The translations under genes were made by a program, and so were the position numbers. Shown here in pieces: positions 1 through 10,894 of a stretch of 64,000 nucleotides of DNA (positions are counted from its first letter, which is position 1; each line of letters starts with the position of its first letter). This stretch comes from Helopsaltes ochotensis. Lineage: Eukaryota > Chordata > Aves > Passeriformes > Locustellidae. The stretch spans positions 621,297 to 685,296 of the forward strand of contig VXBM01000216.1 of assembly GCA_013400155.1 (NCBI GenBank), given 5' to 3'. Below the pieces are notes generated by a model. The model was not told the DNA's origin, did no database searches, and saw only the letters and a list, made by a program, of their open reading frames with translations.

Positions 1-1220
1 GTGCTGGGGGAGGAAAAGACCTTACTGTACTGCGTAGGAATGTGTTTGATTCTTGGAGTTCTCTTCCAAAAGGATTTATGAGATGATTCCTTGCCCTGTC
101 CTACAGCTATTGAGATTTGGAACAAAGGGAGTGGGGTTCACCCAGAAAGAACATGTTCTGGGATAGCTGAGCAGTGGTAATTTTGGGGTTGCTCCGAAGC
201 TGTTCCCGAATTGGGAGAGAGAACTGGATGCAGCCCTCAGAACATTTACACTGGTTTTGTATGTCATGTTTGGCTCTGAAGACACATTTATTGTTTTTAT
301 TCCTCTGTGATCTTAGTTGTGACGCTGTTGGGCTGCTGTGGATGCGAGCCAAGCAGTCTTTACCATACTAATTTTCTGTCCTATACCTCCCAGACCTTCA
401 CCTGGTTCGAAAGAGGACTGGCCAAGAGCTTTGGGAATTGGCTTCAGAAGGGATGATCCCTTAAATGCAAGGAAAATGGAGAGTGGAACTCTTTGCTGGA
501 GATCTTGCTCACTCCCCACTGCCACATCTGTGGCTCTGAGCTGCCTGCTTGCTTGCTGACATGCTGGGTGCAGCAGGAAGCAAATATGCTGCTGGTAACA
601 GTTTCTGAGAGTTCAGAGGGTCCGTGAAATTCCCAGTCTGGCTGATGCAAACCTCCTCCTGCCAGTGGAGCAAGTGAATCCACAAAGCCCTGCATTGCTG
701 CAATGGCAGCTTGGCAGGTGGCTGCGGAGCAACGAGGAGCGTTTACGCTGTGATAAAACACTGCATGGCAATGATGTAACAGCCACATCCCACCCGAGCC
801 CATGTGCTGAACAAAAAGGATCACCTTTTCCACGCGTGTAAATTGGGGGAGCAGTACCAAGCAGGGCGGCCGAGGCCTCAACCCTGGGGCTGCTCACCCA
901 AGTCTCGCCATCAATCTCTGCAGTGCCATTTGGAGATGAACCTGTATTTTTACCTTCTGCTGCTTGTCTTAATTGATTTCTATTTTTTTAAAAATACTCT
1001 TTGTTAATTCACATTGTGTCTTTGGCCGACCAATTATATGCACAGCCATATTGTGTGACTGCAGCAGTCTGGTGCGGTGCAAGGAGTGCCACATCATGTG
1101 AGACGTTTCATCTCCACGAGTAACCTCAGCACCGTGGCAAATGAATACACGAATACAGTACAAGCAGGAGAGATGAAACGCATTGACCGCTGCCCCTACT
1201 CACTGCACAAATGTCATTCT
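1..1220. other. Unassigned non-coding DNA, 5' edge
   Basis: No gene or repeat is recognised here. Overlapping open frames exist on both strands, the longest being 145 codons on the minus strand at 444-881. They overlap each other in different frames, have no recognisable domain, signal peptide or membrane segment, and have no splice or promoter context that favours one of them. I read the stretch as intergenic or intronic. Confidence 0.6.
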
Positions 1221-1221
1221 T

Positions 1222-1299
1222 TTGGATTTTTTTTTCCCCCTTTCTTGTTTTCCCGACACATTTTGGTCCCCTTTTCGCTTCTCCCCTTTTCCCTTAAGT
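1222..1299 (+). other. Pyrimidine-rich tract
   Basis: About 78 bases are dominated by T and C on the plus strand, including a T8 run and several CCCC/TTTT blocks, ending in CTTAAGTAG. It would serve as a polypyrimidine tract for a plus-strand acceptor. The sequence after the AG meets stops or lacks a good donor, so no exon is called. Confidence 0.4.
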
Positions 1300-1320
1300 A
1301 GAGATGACACAGATCAATAC

Positions 1321-1382
1321 CTTTGATGGAAAGTAATAATCAGGCCTATTAAGTGACAAAGGTTTACTCTGTAACAGCTGTG
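1321..1382 (-). other. Candidate minus-strand exon, 62 nt (hypothetical)
   Basis: On the minus strand an acceptor with a CTCTCCTCTCCCGCCAG tract precedes a 62-nt segment that ends CAAAG before a GTATTG donor. Two frames are open. One gives two bases of a split codon and then 20 codons, including QLLQSKPLSLNRPDYYFPSK, and would end in phase 0. The donor is only fair at +4 to +6. I do not recognise the peptide. Decoy exons of this quality are common in introns, so this is a hypothesis for transcript data. Confidence 0.15.
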
Positions 1383-2843
1383 CTGGCGGGAGAGGAGAGC
1401 TTGTCTGACTAATGAATCATGAAACAATCAGGCAGTAGCCATTTGTGTTTAGATCTGTAAATATGGTGTGGTTCAAGTGCCAGACCATCTCCAGCACTCC
1501 AGCTGGGGGCACAGATGGTCCACATTCAGCACAGCACAAGTGTAAAGAAAAGCCTCCCTCCTTCCCCCTCTCCTGCCTGTCCCACAGTGCCCCTCCCAAA
1601 GGAGAGAGCAGCCAGCTTGGGGATACACTTGGGCTGTGGGCAGGAATCCTGAAGTTGCCCTTCCACACTCAGCAGCTCCCAGCAAAATGCCTGCTCTTCT
1701 TGCTTGTCCAAGACACAGAAAAAACCAGGAAACCCCTCAAAACCTATGTGCTGTATAAGGAGTCCTATGTTTTGGACTAAAACATTGGAGTTTATTTCTT
1801 GCTGTCTATCCCTTGGATTTCTTCCTTATGCTCTGCTGATACCTTTCTTTCCACAAGGCATCATGATATCCACTGGTTAGTCCTGAAGGGCAAGTGAGTG
1901 AAACAGCAGGAATTCAGAGGTAAAACACAGGAGCAGACCCTGGTGAGAGAGGGAAGGAAATAAAGTTGTCAGGGATTTCAGGCTCGTTTTACTCTCTTGA
2001 CTTGAGCTGGGAGTGCTACTCCCAGTACTGGGGGTTGAGGCAGCCCCTTCCTCAGCCTCCTATGGGAGACTGGCTGTCCAAGGCACGGGAGTGCCAAAGG
2101 CAGAAAGAGCTGAGAGTGCAAGTAACCCATTGCCTGGTGTTGGTGCTTTTGGGGCTGAGACATTTTATTTGCAATATATGTATTTCTGTCTTTACCCTCC
2201 TAGAGTTATAGGGTGTACTTGAAAGCATTTGATGTCAGTTTTCTTGTCTTTAAATCTCCTGATAGGGAGGTGGTGGTGGGACACATTATCTGTATTGGTC
2301 CATGGGAGGAAATAATGGATTATTAGCACTGTGATTTGCTTTTCAAACCCCTATAAAGAAGGAAATACTGCCAGAAGCAAGGGAAGGACTTGCCATTCTT
2401 ATTTTGGTGTTTATGTCTCCTAGGCATATCCGGTTAGCTACCATCTCTGCTCATTGTTATTGATTTCTTTTGGAGATTGTTATTCCCTCAGTAGTTTCCC
2501 ACCTTCAAGAAATGTTCTTTCCAGTGGTTCTGGCCTAAGGCTCCAGCTCAGTCCTGTGGGGTTTTGTTCCGTGCTGCATTTTCTGTGCTGATCCCTGCTT
2601 ACACAGGAATGCACTGCAAATGAGAGTCAGGAAAGGCATTTCACTGCTTGGTAATCTATGCTCATGTCGCTCTTGCTGTATGTATAACTCTACAGGACAC
2701 CAGCCAGTGAAAAGACACATCCCCAGTTTATGGGAAGCACAGGTAGGTTTCTGTGCCTCCACTACCTGGTTCTGACTCCTGCAAGGGCCCAGGAACATAT
2801 ACACCCTGCTCAGGACAAGTGATGAAAAATATTGTGGGATTCC
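1383..2843. other. Unassigned non-coding DNA with one short hairpin
   Basis: No gene is recognised. Open frames reach 138 codons (minus strand, 2535-2951), but that frame runs into the LTR and has no recognisable content. A perfect 8-bp stem with a 3-base loop lies at 2007-2025 (CTGGGAGT / ACTCCCAG). It is too short for a microRNA precursor. Confidence 0.55.
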
Positions 2844-2849
2844 CCCCCA
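2844..2849 (+). repeat. 5' target-site duplication of the solo LTR
   Basis: The six bases CCCCCA lie immediately before the TGT that opens the LTR and recur exactly after its closing ACA. A 6-bp duplication is the length made by alpha- and beta-retrovirus (class II, ERVK-like) integrases. Gamma-like elements usually give 4 bp and ERVL-like elements 5 bp. Confidence 0.75.
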
Positions 2850-3003
2850 TGTGGTAGATAGGGCTACAGTCGGAAGACTTTGGGCTGTCACGGGCAGAAA
2901 GGGCCCTTCCCCCCTCATATCCAATGTTACCCTGTACCCCGGTTGCACCACCCCTTCTACCCAGTTATGCCCACCTGTTATTGGTTATGATCAATATCAC
3001 CCC

Positions 3004-3010
3004 ATAAAAG
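3004..3010 (+). promoter_or_regulatory. TATA-like box of the LTR
   Basis: ATAAAAG in the LTR lies 49 bases before the poly(A) hexamer, an arrangement usual for a compact LTR promoter. Transcription would start near 3030-3035. TTTATAA at 3037-3042 is an alternative. Confidence 0.45.
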
Positions 3011-3058
3011 AGGGCGTGGCACACCTGACCCAAGTTTTATAACCCCATTCCCCTTTTC

Positions 3059-3064
3059 AATAAA
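3059..3064 (+). terminator. Polyadenylation signal of the LTR
   Basis: The hexamer AATAAA is followed by a likely cleavage CA near 3080-3085 and then a GT-rich downstream element at about 3086-3104. It marks the R/U5 boundary region of the LTR. Confidence 0.6.
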
Positions 3065-3184
3065 CGTCACTGCCGTCCACCACATTGGTGTCTGTGTGTC
3101 GGTGACCCGAGTGGCTCGAGTGGGGTTGGGCTGCCGTGCCGGCTCTCAGAACCAGGTCGCCGCCTTCCACGGCAGAAGGCAACA

Positions 3185-3190
3185 CCCCCA
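3185..3190 (+). repeat. 3' target-site duplication of the solo LTR
   Basis: CCCCCA directly follows the terminal ACA of the LTR and matches 2844-2849 exactly. This fixes both ends of the element. Confidence 0.75.
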
Positions 3191-3750
3191 TCACCTGCCT
3201 TTTGGGCTGTAACTGGCAGTGTGAGTTGAGTTATTGGAAAGGACTACATACAGACCTGTTAGAATTTCAGAGGTGTTAGCAAGAGAGCGTGAAGGTTGGC
3301 TTTGCTTCAGGTTGTTTAAACTCTGATCCTTTCTCTGTCTGTCTCTCTCTGAAAAGGGCTTTGGGACTGAAGTTACAGACCAGCACAGTGCAATAAAGTT
3401 CATTGACCAAAAGTTCCTGAATGTAGAAGCAAATATACAGTTTTTATGTCTCAACGTTTTTGGAGAGTTGTGTAAAGCACTGGAAAAACTACTTGAATTC
3501 AGATGCCTTTAAAAAGAAAACTATTTCAAGTGTAGAATGAGGCCAAGGTGAGCAAAAAGCACAGAAGAGGCAGGTGAAGACTGCCTGACTGCCATAGCTC
3601 ACTACCCTTCAGTGGCTCTGGGCTGCTGGGGTGCTCTCAGTGCAGGAGAGGGTGAGCTTCCAGTGCCCTGAGGGCTCAGTGCGTGACATTCATCTTGCTG
3701 GGCTTTTTCAAAAGAGTACTGAAGCCCTCAGTCTGGGTAACTCAGGTTGA

Positions 3751-3780
3751 CATAGGTAGAAATAGGTCGAAATAGGTAGA
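3751..3780 (+). repeat. 10-bp minisatellite, three units
   Basis: Three consecutive 10-mers, CATAGGTAGA, AATAGGTCGA and AATAGGTAGA, differ at one or two positions. It is a small tandem duplication, continued by purine-rich sequence to about 3805. Confidence 0.7.
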
Positions 3781-5954
3781 AAGAACAAAGAGGAGAGGGA
3801 GCAGACTGTTTTGTTCTCCTTTCGTTTGTTAAGCCATTATTTTGTGAGGACAAAGGAGCAAGTTTGCCAAAACCCTAAGAAATAGAGAATTTTTGGACTT
3901 CAGCAGTAGTAACATTCTTTCCAAAAATCACACAATGTCCCACCTCATTTGAGCTGTTGAATGGTTTTGTCATGCAAGAAAGTGGATGAGGGAGAAAAGC
4001 TCCCAAACTCTTCCAGCTTGATCAGAGCAATTAGTAAACCTCACAAAGGTAATTATTTAAGGCCTACTTCTCTGTTTGCAATGTTATTTGCTTGCAGTGA
4101 CCAAAATGCCTTTGAGAACTTTGAGAAATTTAAACTCACATAATAATCCCTCTCTTGTCCAATAGCCTCCTTTCCTTTCTTTTACTTTTGGGGAGGGGAT
4201 TTTTTTTTTCCTCAGAAACTAGGCTGAATTTTGCTTTTTGAAGGCATCTTTTTAGAAAAAGCATCTGGGGCTGTGCACAGCTGGCTCTTGAATATGGAGT
4301 TTCTACTGAAATTTCCCTGCTATTATCTTGACAACGTTATTATTATCAAAGCCTGCCAATATTAGGTATGACAGTGAGTGCTCACAGCAGGGAGGAGCAC
4401 AGCCTGGTCAGCAGAGGAAGGGGGCCACTCACAGTTGTGCCCCCTGTTGCAAAAGCCATAATAATTTAATCTTTCCATACTGGGATCTGCATTTCCTCTG
4501 CCCTGTGTAGAGCTGCTGAGTGCCTGGTTTGATTTGGCCAAATCATAAGGGCCTTCCTTGGGCATTTGGAAGACTTCAAATAGAAGATCATGCTGATAAT
4601 GACTTCAGGGCAGGATTCGGGGTTATGTTTTTAGTTTTTTGTCCTAGAAATAAATGATTTAACTACTAAAAAGAGGCAGGCTTCTGGCTTTTGATTGTAA
4701 TTTAGTTCAAGGTTGTGTTAAATATGTTAATAGATCACTCTCCTTCTTTGCCAACCTGCTTAGCAGAAATCAGGGAAGGCAAATCAGCTCAGTGTTGACT
4801 CGGTGGATACGAAGTGTTACATAGTGTCGTCATGAACTACCAGCTGCATTATCCGGGTATGGATTTTACTTTTTAGCACTGTGCTTGTTCTCCAATCCAT
4901 CAGCATATAGCAGGATATGTTACGTGTCTCACTGTAAGGACAACTTGGCAAATTGGTCCATGAGGTGTTCTCATTTCTTTGCACAAATACGCTTGGTCAT
5001 AGAGAAGTCAGGCTATCTTCCTGGAAGACTGACCCTTCCAAACCAGTTGTTACTGAATCCTGTTGGGTGCAGAGGAGAAGGTGTACAAGGTGAACTGTTC
5101 AAAGTTGGCTGCTGAGCATGAATTCTCTGGAGCATGTGAGTTGCTCCCAGCCAACAGAAAGCACTTTACTGCGTTTAAGCAGAACACAGGAAACAGAGCC
5201 CTGGGACTAAGCTGCTGTCTTCAACAAGGCACAGATTTGCCTGTTTGTAGTATGAAACGGCTTAGTAGCAAATTCTGGTTTACCAGCTAAACTAAAGCTA
5301 TACACAAAAAATCACAGGCAGTGGCTGCTCATCCAAAAGCTGTACTGAGGCATTATATCTTCCTCTCTTTGTGCTCACATGTCTGTATCCGGAGTGAGAA
5401 TATCTTGAAGAGGTGTACACCTGGAAGTGTTAGAGCCAGCTTTGGCCAAGCTCACAAACAAACAGCGTTAATTTTAAACACAGGCTGGAGATTCCCATGA
5501 CCACAGGGGTCCCGCCCCTTGTTTAGCAGCCTGGTGGTCTGAGGCATCGGGGTCAGAGTGCATCTCTGTTCCTGTGTGTCTATTGTCTGTCCTTCCGGCT
5601 CAGGCTGGAGAGAAGGATAATGGAGTCTGAGCAGTCCCCACTGCCCAGCCCTCACCACTGGCCATGCCTGGTCATGAATTATCACAGGGAGCTGCTGACA
5701 TTGGGTGGCCACCCAGGAGCAAGGAAGAGAGGCCTCTCCCTTGCAATGTGGGTACTGGGAACAAGGTTTGGGTTGAGCCAGCTGGGGCGACAGGGTTAAC
5801 ACCCTTGGTCTTCCTTTTATGGAAGTTGCGGTATTTTTGGCAAGAGGAAAACCAGGGACAGGAATTCCTGCATTTCCCTGAGGCTGACCAGAGTCCTGGC
5901 AGCAGGGACACCAGCCCTTGTGTATACAAGTTGGCAGTCCTTTTTATCAGGAGG

Positions 5955-5971
5955 CCTGCTGCTGCTGCTGC
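5955..5971 (+). repeat. (CTG)n microsatellite, five units
   Basis: CTG is repeated about five times and followed by CAG. It is short and of no evident function. Confidence 0.7.
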
Positions 5972-7106
5972 AGGTACATATCACACAGACAGTGGGGAGC
6001 ACAGACTGGCAGGACACAGGGAGATGGAGAGCGTGGGGAGAAGCAGTCAGAGAGATTTGTCTCTTTGATATGCCTGTTGTCGTGGAGACTGGGAAAATAT
6101 TTTACTATTGTTCTTGTGAGTTGCTGCAGTCATCCATTCCCATTTTCCTTTGGAAGTTGGTGAAGCTATGGCTGGGTACAGCTGGAGAAGAGAACAGAAC
6201 AGCGTGGGTTGTTGCTGCCGAATAAGAGGCTGCTTGAGGAAATTGAAAAGCCATATATTGCTTACAGAAAGAGATGATATGCTCTTCTGTACCACTGATC
6301 TCGAGCCCTTGTTACAGCCTGAAAACAGGGCTGCAGGCAGAAGGTAGTTTTTAGCTATAGATGTTTAAGGTAACTCCAGCGCAGTCATTATGGCTGCAGT
6401 ATCCCCATATTGTCCTATTCTGCCCCCAGCAGAGTGGTCTTTTGGGCTTTGTAATTGTGTGTAAGCTGTTCACAGCTGTTCAGTACAGGCTCCTTCTGAG
6501 GACAGGTTTTGACAGCCATCACAAGGGATCCCTGTACTTTGTGAACCCGTTTTTTCTGGCTACTGTGCTTGGCAGGATAGCAGGCTAAGGGGCCCTCTGC
6601 TTACTGCGTGGAACAGCAGGTTAAACTCCCACTGAGCTTTCTCCAGAGGCTGGCAGACTTGCCTTGACCACGTGCCTCGCCCAGGTACATGAGAGGTAGC
6701 TGCATTCCTGTTGCTGCCTTTGCAGATCCCAGTTCTGGGAAGGCTCAGCAGGGTCTTCATATTCTCTGATATTTCCTGTGGCTTGATGCTGAGCCACTGC
6801 TTTCTGAGCAGCTGCCTAGCATGCTGCTGGCATGGTGGAGGTTAACTGGGACATCACTCCTGGTCCCACTAATTGTGCTGTGGCTTCCAGCACCATTTCA
6901 GACATTCGAGGATGTGAAAAAGATGGAGCGAAACCAATGCAAAGTGGGCTTGAAGTGGCTGTTCTCCTAAATGTCAGCTGCCCAACTAAATATAACCCCG
7001 AGAGTAGAATTTATGCTTTGCACTCCTTCGCTTTTTATTGTGGGGAGAAAAAAGCCAGGAGCTCAACGGGCTGTAACTTTAATAGGTCATTCCAGCCAGT
7101 GCTTAC

Positions 7107-7127
7107 CTTTACAAAATCTTGCTAACG
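7107..7127 (-). other. Candidate 21-nt microexon (hypothetical)
   Basis: On the minus strand a strong acceptor (tract ending TTGTCTTCCCAG) lies 21 nt before a strong donor (AAAG followed by GTAAGC). One frame of the 21 nt is open and reads LARFCK between split codons. The block lies 149 nt downstream of the 69-nt candidate exon at 7277-7345. If it followed that exon in the same phase, the second codon would be TAG, so the two would be mutually exclusive, a poison combination, or simply decoys. Confidence 0.13.
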
Positions 7128-7276
7128 CTGGGAAGACAATACAGTGATCAAAAGCAGTGATGAGATTTTTTAGCAGCATTAACCGTCATGACCTAGCAAA
7201 ATGAAAGAAAATGGTTTAACAGAACTGTCAGATCCAATATAGCTAATAAAGGCATGGATAAATGTTTATTACATAC

Positions 7277-7345
7277 CGGAGACAGATCATTTCTGTACAG
7301 AAATTGAGGATGACCTTTACTGATAACTCTTATCTGCCTGATATC
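7277..7345 (-). other. Candidate minus-strand coding exon, 69 nt (hypothetical)
   Basis: On the minus strand a long pyrimidine tract (7346-7375, ending TTTTTCTTATTCAG) is followed by 69 nt and then a donor CCG followed by GTATGT. Exactly one frame is open. It is phase 0 at both ends (23 codons), begins DIRQIRVISKGHPQ, continues FLYRND and ends LSP. The other two frames meet stops within 5-10 codons. A multiple-of-three, phase 0-0 block with a good acceptor is what a cassette exon looks like. I do not recognise the peptide and cannot name a gene. A decoy exon of 23 open codons is also quite possible by chance. Confidence 0.25.
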
Positions 7346-9956
7346 CTGAATAAGAAAAAGAGAGGGGGAGAGAGGGCTGCACTACTGCTGGTGTTTATGA
7401 AAGGTGGAGAAAAATTACCATTTGCAGATGATGGTTTTTAGACAAGGCCTCTCAGTAAAATAAAGATATGGATATGTTCATTCTCTGTAAGGGACTCCAG
7501 GCTCTGACCTGGCTGGATCAAATGTAGTGAGTGCGTCCAAATGGGGCACTTTATGGAGACCTGATTTTCATACATTTTATGTATATGCAGACACCCATTC
7601 TTGTATGTTTGTGTATGAGTCTGTGTTTGGGGCAGTACACAAGTAATGCTGCCCTCAGCCACCTTCCCTCCTGCTGGGTTTCTGTGCTGAGCGCTAGTAG
7701 CTGAAAGCAGACTCCCAAGGGAGGCCAGTTCCCAAAAACTCCTGCTGAAACTCAACAGCCAGACCTCTGGAAGAAATGGGAAATGGAAGCCATTTCTTTT
7801 GAGCTGTAAATGGCATGTAAGCTTCTTGAGGCAATCTGCCTTCTCTGTTCCCATTCCATACAAAGCAGCACGTGAGGATTTGAAACACAGGTAATTGCCA
7901 GTGCTGAACCTGTCAAGTGAGGCTGCCGAAGTCCCACCCAACCTGACAGCCAGGTGAACATGGGAGTAAAGGAGCAGACAGGTCAGCAGGCTGCCTGAAA
8001 TACCAGGAGTGGGCTAGCAGAGCTCTGCTGTCAGGTAATCAAAGAACAAGTTAAATGCAGACTTTCCCCCCCCCCAGCCTAGAGTTCAAGCCCCAAACCC
8101 CTTGCTTTCCTGGTGTTCTCACCGTGATGTAGAATTGATATGCTGGAAACACAATTGTAACCATGAGGGTGAGCCTCTTCCAGAAGGGAAACATCACCAG
8201 CTACCGTCAAACAACTGCCTGGAATGAGATGTGAGTGAAATCAGAATCAGGCTTACTACATGCAGTTAATCATAAATAATGCTGTCTCGGTAATGGCTGC
8301 AATTAGTTATGAACTTCAATCATTGCTACCGTTTCCATGTTGGCCAATTATGCTGCAGGAATTACCAAGTAACCCATAGCACATTAGCTCTCTGTGCTGG
8401 CATTGTGGGGAGGGCTCAGGTCACCAGCGCCTCACAGGATGAATTAGCATGGCTCTCCCTGCACAATGGTGCTAGGCTGATTTACAGGGCTGGAAGCTGC
8501 CCCTTTGTCTGCTGGGGGTGTACCAGCAGCATGCTGGAATCACAGCTTTGCCGGGGAGACTTACTCAGCCTCACAGGAACAATGGGAAGTGCACAGCATC
8601 TTCGGCTGTGCAGGTGACTTACTAGATGCTGCCAGTAATTCCTAGGTCTGGGGGTGGTTCAGCAATAAGCTGGAATCAGACTTTAAATGGTGCAATTTGA
8701 AGCTGGGAAGAGAGACACAATTAATGGGCTCACCTGACTCTAAAGTGTAAAAGATGAGCAATTTCTTAAACTAGTGCTGAGGAGAGGCTTAGAAGTTCCA
8801 TAGGCACCTGCCCTACAGCTGATTGGAATGCCTTTTGTTTTGGTTTGCAGAGGTGTGTAGGACTGCTGTGTTCTGAGGGCAGGAGTGCTTATATTACTGT
8901 GGGCCATCACCTGGCTGTAAGCCTTGGCCAAACAAGGCAGAACAGTTTGTTCCTGCTCTTATGGTCTTTGCCTTGATGCTTTTGATGCTCTGTCACTTAA
9001 TTTCTTCAGAGTACAACTGACTTGGCTCCTTATGTGAACTTTTGTTCATCAAGTTGTATGGAAAATACTATCCTTGACTGCTGAAAGGCATTTCTGTGTT
9101 TGTAACCATAAAATCCATGGTAGCTGAAGTGTTTGAATACTTTGAAGCTTCCAGACCAGGTCCACAGCCACACTGTATTTTTTTAGGCGAGGACAGCTCT
9201 CTAAAGGCTCTTTTTGATGAGATCTCAAGCTCCGAGTTCTGTTACTCTCATGGGTACTAAGCCTGTAGTTTGAAGATCTCATACCTGGTTCTGTGCTCTG
9301 GGGTTTCAGAAGGAATTATTTTAAAGCAGAAGATCTTGGGGAAATTAGTTGCAGTTTTAAAACAGACTATTTTGTCAAAATCAAATTTATTTCAACAAGG
9401 AACAATCACTCTAATGGCTGAGAAGAATGCAAAGATTCAATGAGGTATGAATAGCTGTAAGATGGTACAATTACCACCTCAGAAACAATATATTTGTAAA
9501 GTTAATTCCTCTTGAACATGAACAATCTCCTTACACTTGACCCCTCTCTATTGCCTCTTCCATGCTTGAACTCTCCTTGAACTTTGTAGATCCATCTTGA
9601 GAGTACGATATGGCCATCTCTTTTGCATCTGGTTATTTTAGCTCCAATTTGCAGCCCTAAAATGGCAATTATGGTGATATATTGCTCAAGTCACCCGACA
9701 TGGATGAGTATTGGGATCAGTGCGTTTATGCACAGGAGTAGTGAATGGAGACTACAGCTATGATTTTAAATGACTTGATTAATTCTGAAACAACACTTCA
9801 GAGTCCATTACATCCAGCAGGTGTTGGGGTTCAGGCTGCACTCCCATTGCATATTCAGGCTGCCTTCCCTCAAACAGCACAAGCATGTCATCTTTATTGC
9901 TCCCTCTTTTTTTGTGTGTCCAGCATTCCTTTCCTCCCCCTTGCTCCTCCTTTCAG
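7346..9956. other. Unassigned non-coding DNA
   Basis: The largest open frame is 167 codons (minus strand, 7438-7941), with no recognisable domain and a low-complexity THTQTYKN segment from a CA-rich stretch. A C10 run lies at 8066-8075. An AT-rich block at 8240-8380 is listed separately. No gene is supported. Confidence 0.55.
8240..8380. promoter_or_regulatory. AT-rich enhancer-like block (hypothetical)
   Basis: This stretch is richer in AT than its flanks and holds several homeodomain-type cores (TTAATCATAAATAAT near 8266-8280, CAATTAG near 8300, GCCAATTA near 8343). It has no simple-sequence repeats or open frame. The composition resembles vertebrate conserved non-coding elements, but conservation cannot be seen from one sequence. 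Confidence 0.15.
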
Positions 9957-10871
9957 ATCTTCCCTGACTTACGGCAGGACAGGAGGGGCAGGTTTGGGAT
10001 AGAATTGTCCCTGCTGAGGCTGCTGGCCTCTGTCAGTCTGTCCCTTATCCCGTGGGCAGTACTGCCGGGAGGGAGAAAACAAGAGCAAAGCAGAGATATC
10101 ATCTCAGCTTCAGGGCTGACTGGATCCGGATAAAGCAGGGAGCACCGGGCTGACAACTCTTGCCATACATCACTCTGTAAGGACAGCCTTTTGTAAGGAT
10201 CAGTTGTCACGGGGCTTTATTATGGGCTTGTTGCCTTTATTGGAGTCTTTGTGGCCTGATCCCGGTGCACTCTGTGTCTTGTTTCAGCCAGAATAATTGC
10301 TGCAGTTTGGGGAGTTCAGCTCAGCAGAGCTGTGGGCTCCGGCAGAGAAACAAGACCCTATTCAGGGAGAGCACTGGAACGACTGCTCCGTGGCCAGGGT
10401 ACTCCTTCCCATGAATAAGGGGACAAAAGTCTGGGGCTAATGAGAAGCACGGCACTGGAGTGTTTGTTTTAAAGACAGTGGCTCATTCTGCAGGCTGTGC
10501 TCTGGAGGCAAGGGAAATTCTGTCTGGGGTCAGGAGTCTCCCAAAGGAATGGGCTCCTGTTTGGCCTGAATCTGTAGCTCTACCCAGCAGAGGTGACAGT
10601 GCATGAACCTGCTCTGGAGTCCATGGAAATCACTGGGAGCCTGTCTGCATCATGGAATATGCTGTAATAGGACAAGCGCAACGCTTGACTGAAGTGTATG
10701 GGAGGATCTACTCGGAGACATTCATGGGGGATGGAAGGGATGCAAGGCTTGCCCTAAGGCTCTGTTGGAAGGCATTCCTGGCTCAGACTCATTGAGGGAG
10801 TGGAGGGATGATCTGTACAGAGCCCTGTACAAAGCTCCTCAGGGATCAGATGAGAATAGTCCTGAATATCT

Positions 10872-10894
10872 GGGGCGGGGGGAGGGGGGGGGGG
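10872..10894 (+). other. G-quadruplex-capable G-run
   Basis: 23 bases are all G except for one C (10876) and one A (10883), which gives more than four G-tracts of three or more bases. It satisfies the usual G3+N1-7 quadruplex pattern on the plus strand. Confidence 0.65.

Larger units (their letters stand above)
2850..3184 (+). mobile_element. Solo LTR of an endogenous retrovirus, probably class II
   Basis: This 335-bp element begins TGTGG, ends CAACA (the TG...CA rule) and is bracketed by a perfect CCCCCA duplication. A promoter-like U3 carries CCAAT (2921-2925), an inverted CCAAT (2980-2984) and a TATA-like ATAAAAG (3004-3010). A second TTTATAA lies at 3037-3042. AATAAA (3059-3064) is followed 20-40 bases later by a GT-rich stretch typical of a polyadenylation downstream element. 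The part after about 3085 would be U5. No internal gag, pol or env sequence, primer-binding site or polypurine tract adjoins it, so it is a solo LTR left by recombination between two LTRs. The intact duplication suggests a fairly recent insertion. The family name is not known to me, and the short ORF inside it is not a gene. Confidence 0.85.
3191..7100. other. Unassigned non-coding DNA
   Basis: No gene is recognised in 3.9 kb. The open frames are at most 134 codons (plus strand, 5664-6068) and overlap others in different frames. It holds a small 10-bp tandem repeat (3751-3780) and a (CTG)5 run (about 5955-5971). Nothing else is supported. Confidence 0.55.

Noticed and set aside
400..412. GGTTCGAAAG resembling a tRNA B box
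   Set aside because: Lacks the CC of the B box, and no A box or cloverleaf lies upstream.
7438..7941. 167-codon minus-strand open frame
   Set aside because: Includes low-complexity THTQTYKN from a repeat-like stretch. No domain, and several overlapping frames.
9957..10133. 58-codon open segment after a strong plus-strand acceptor
   Set aside because: No acceptable donor before the stop and no poly(A) signal.
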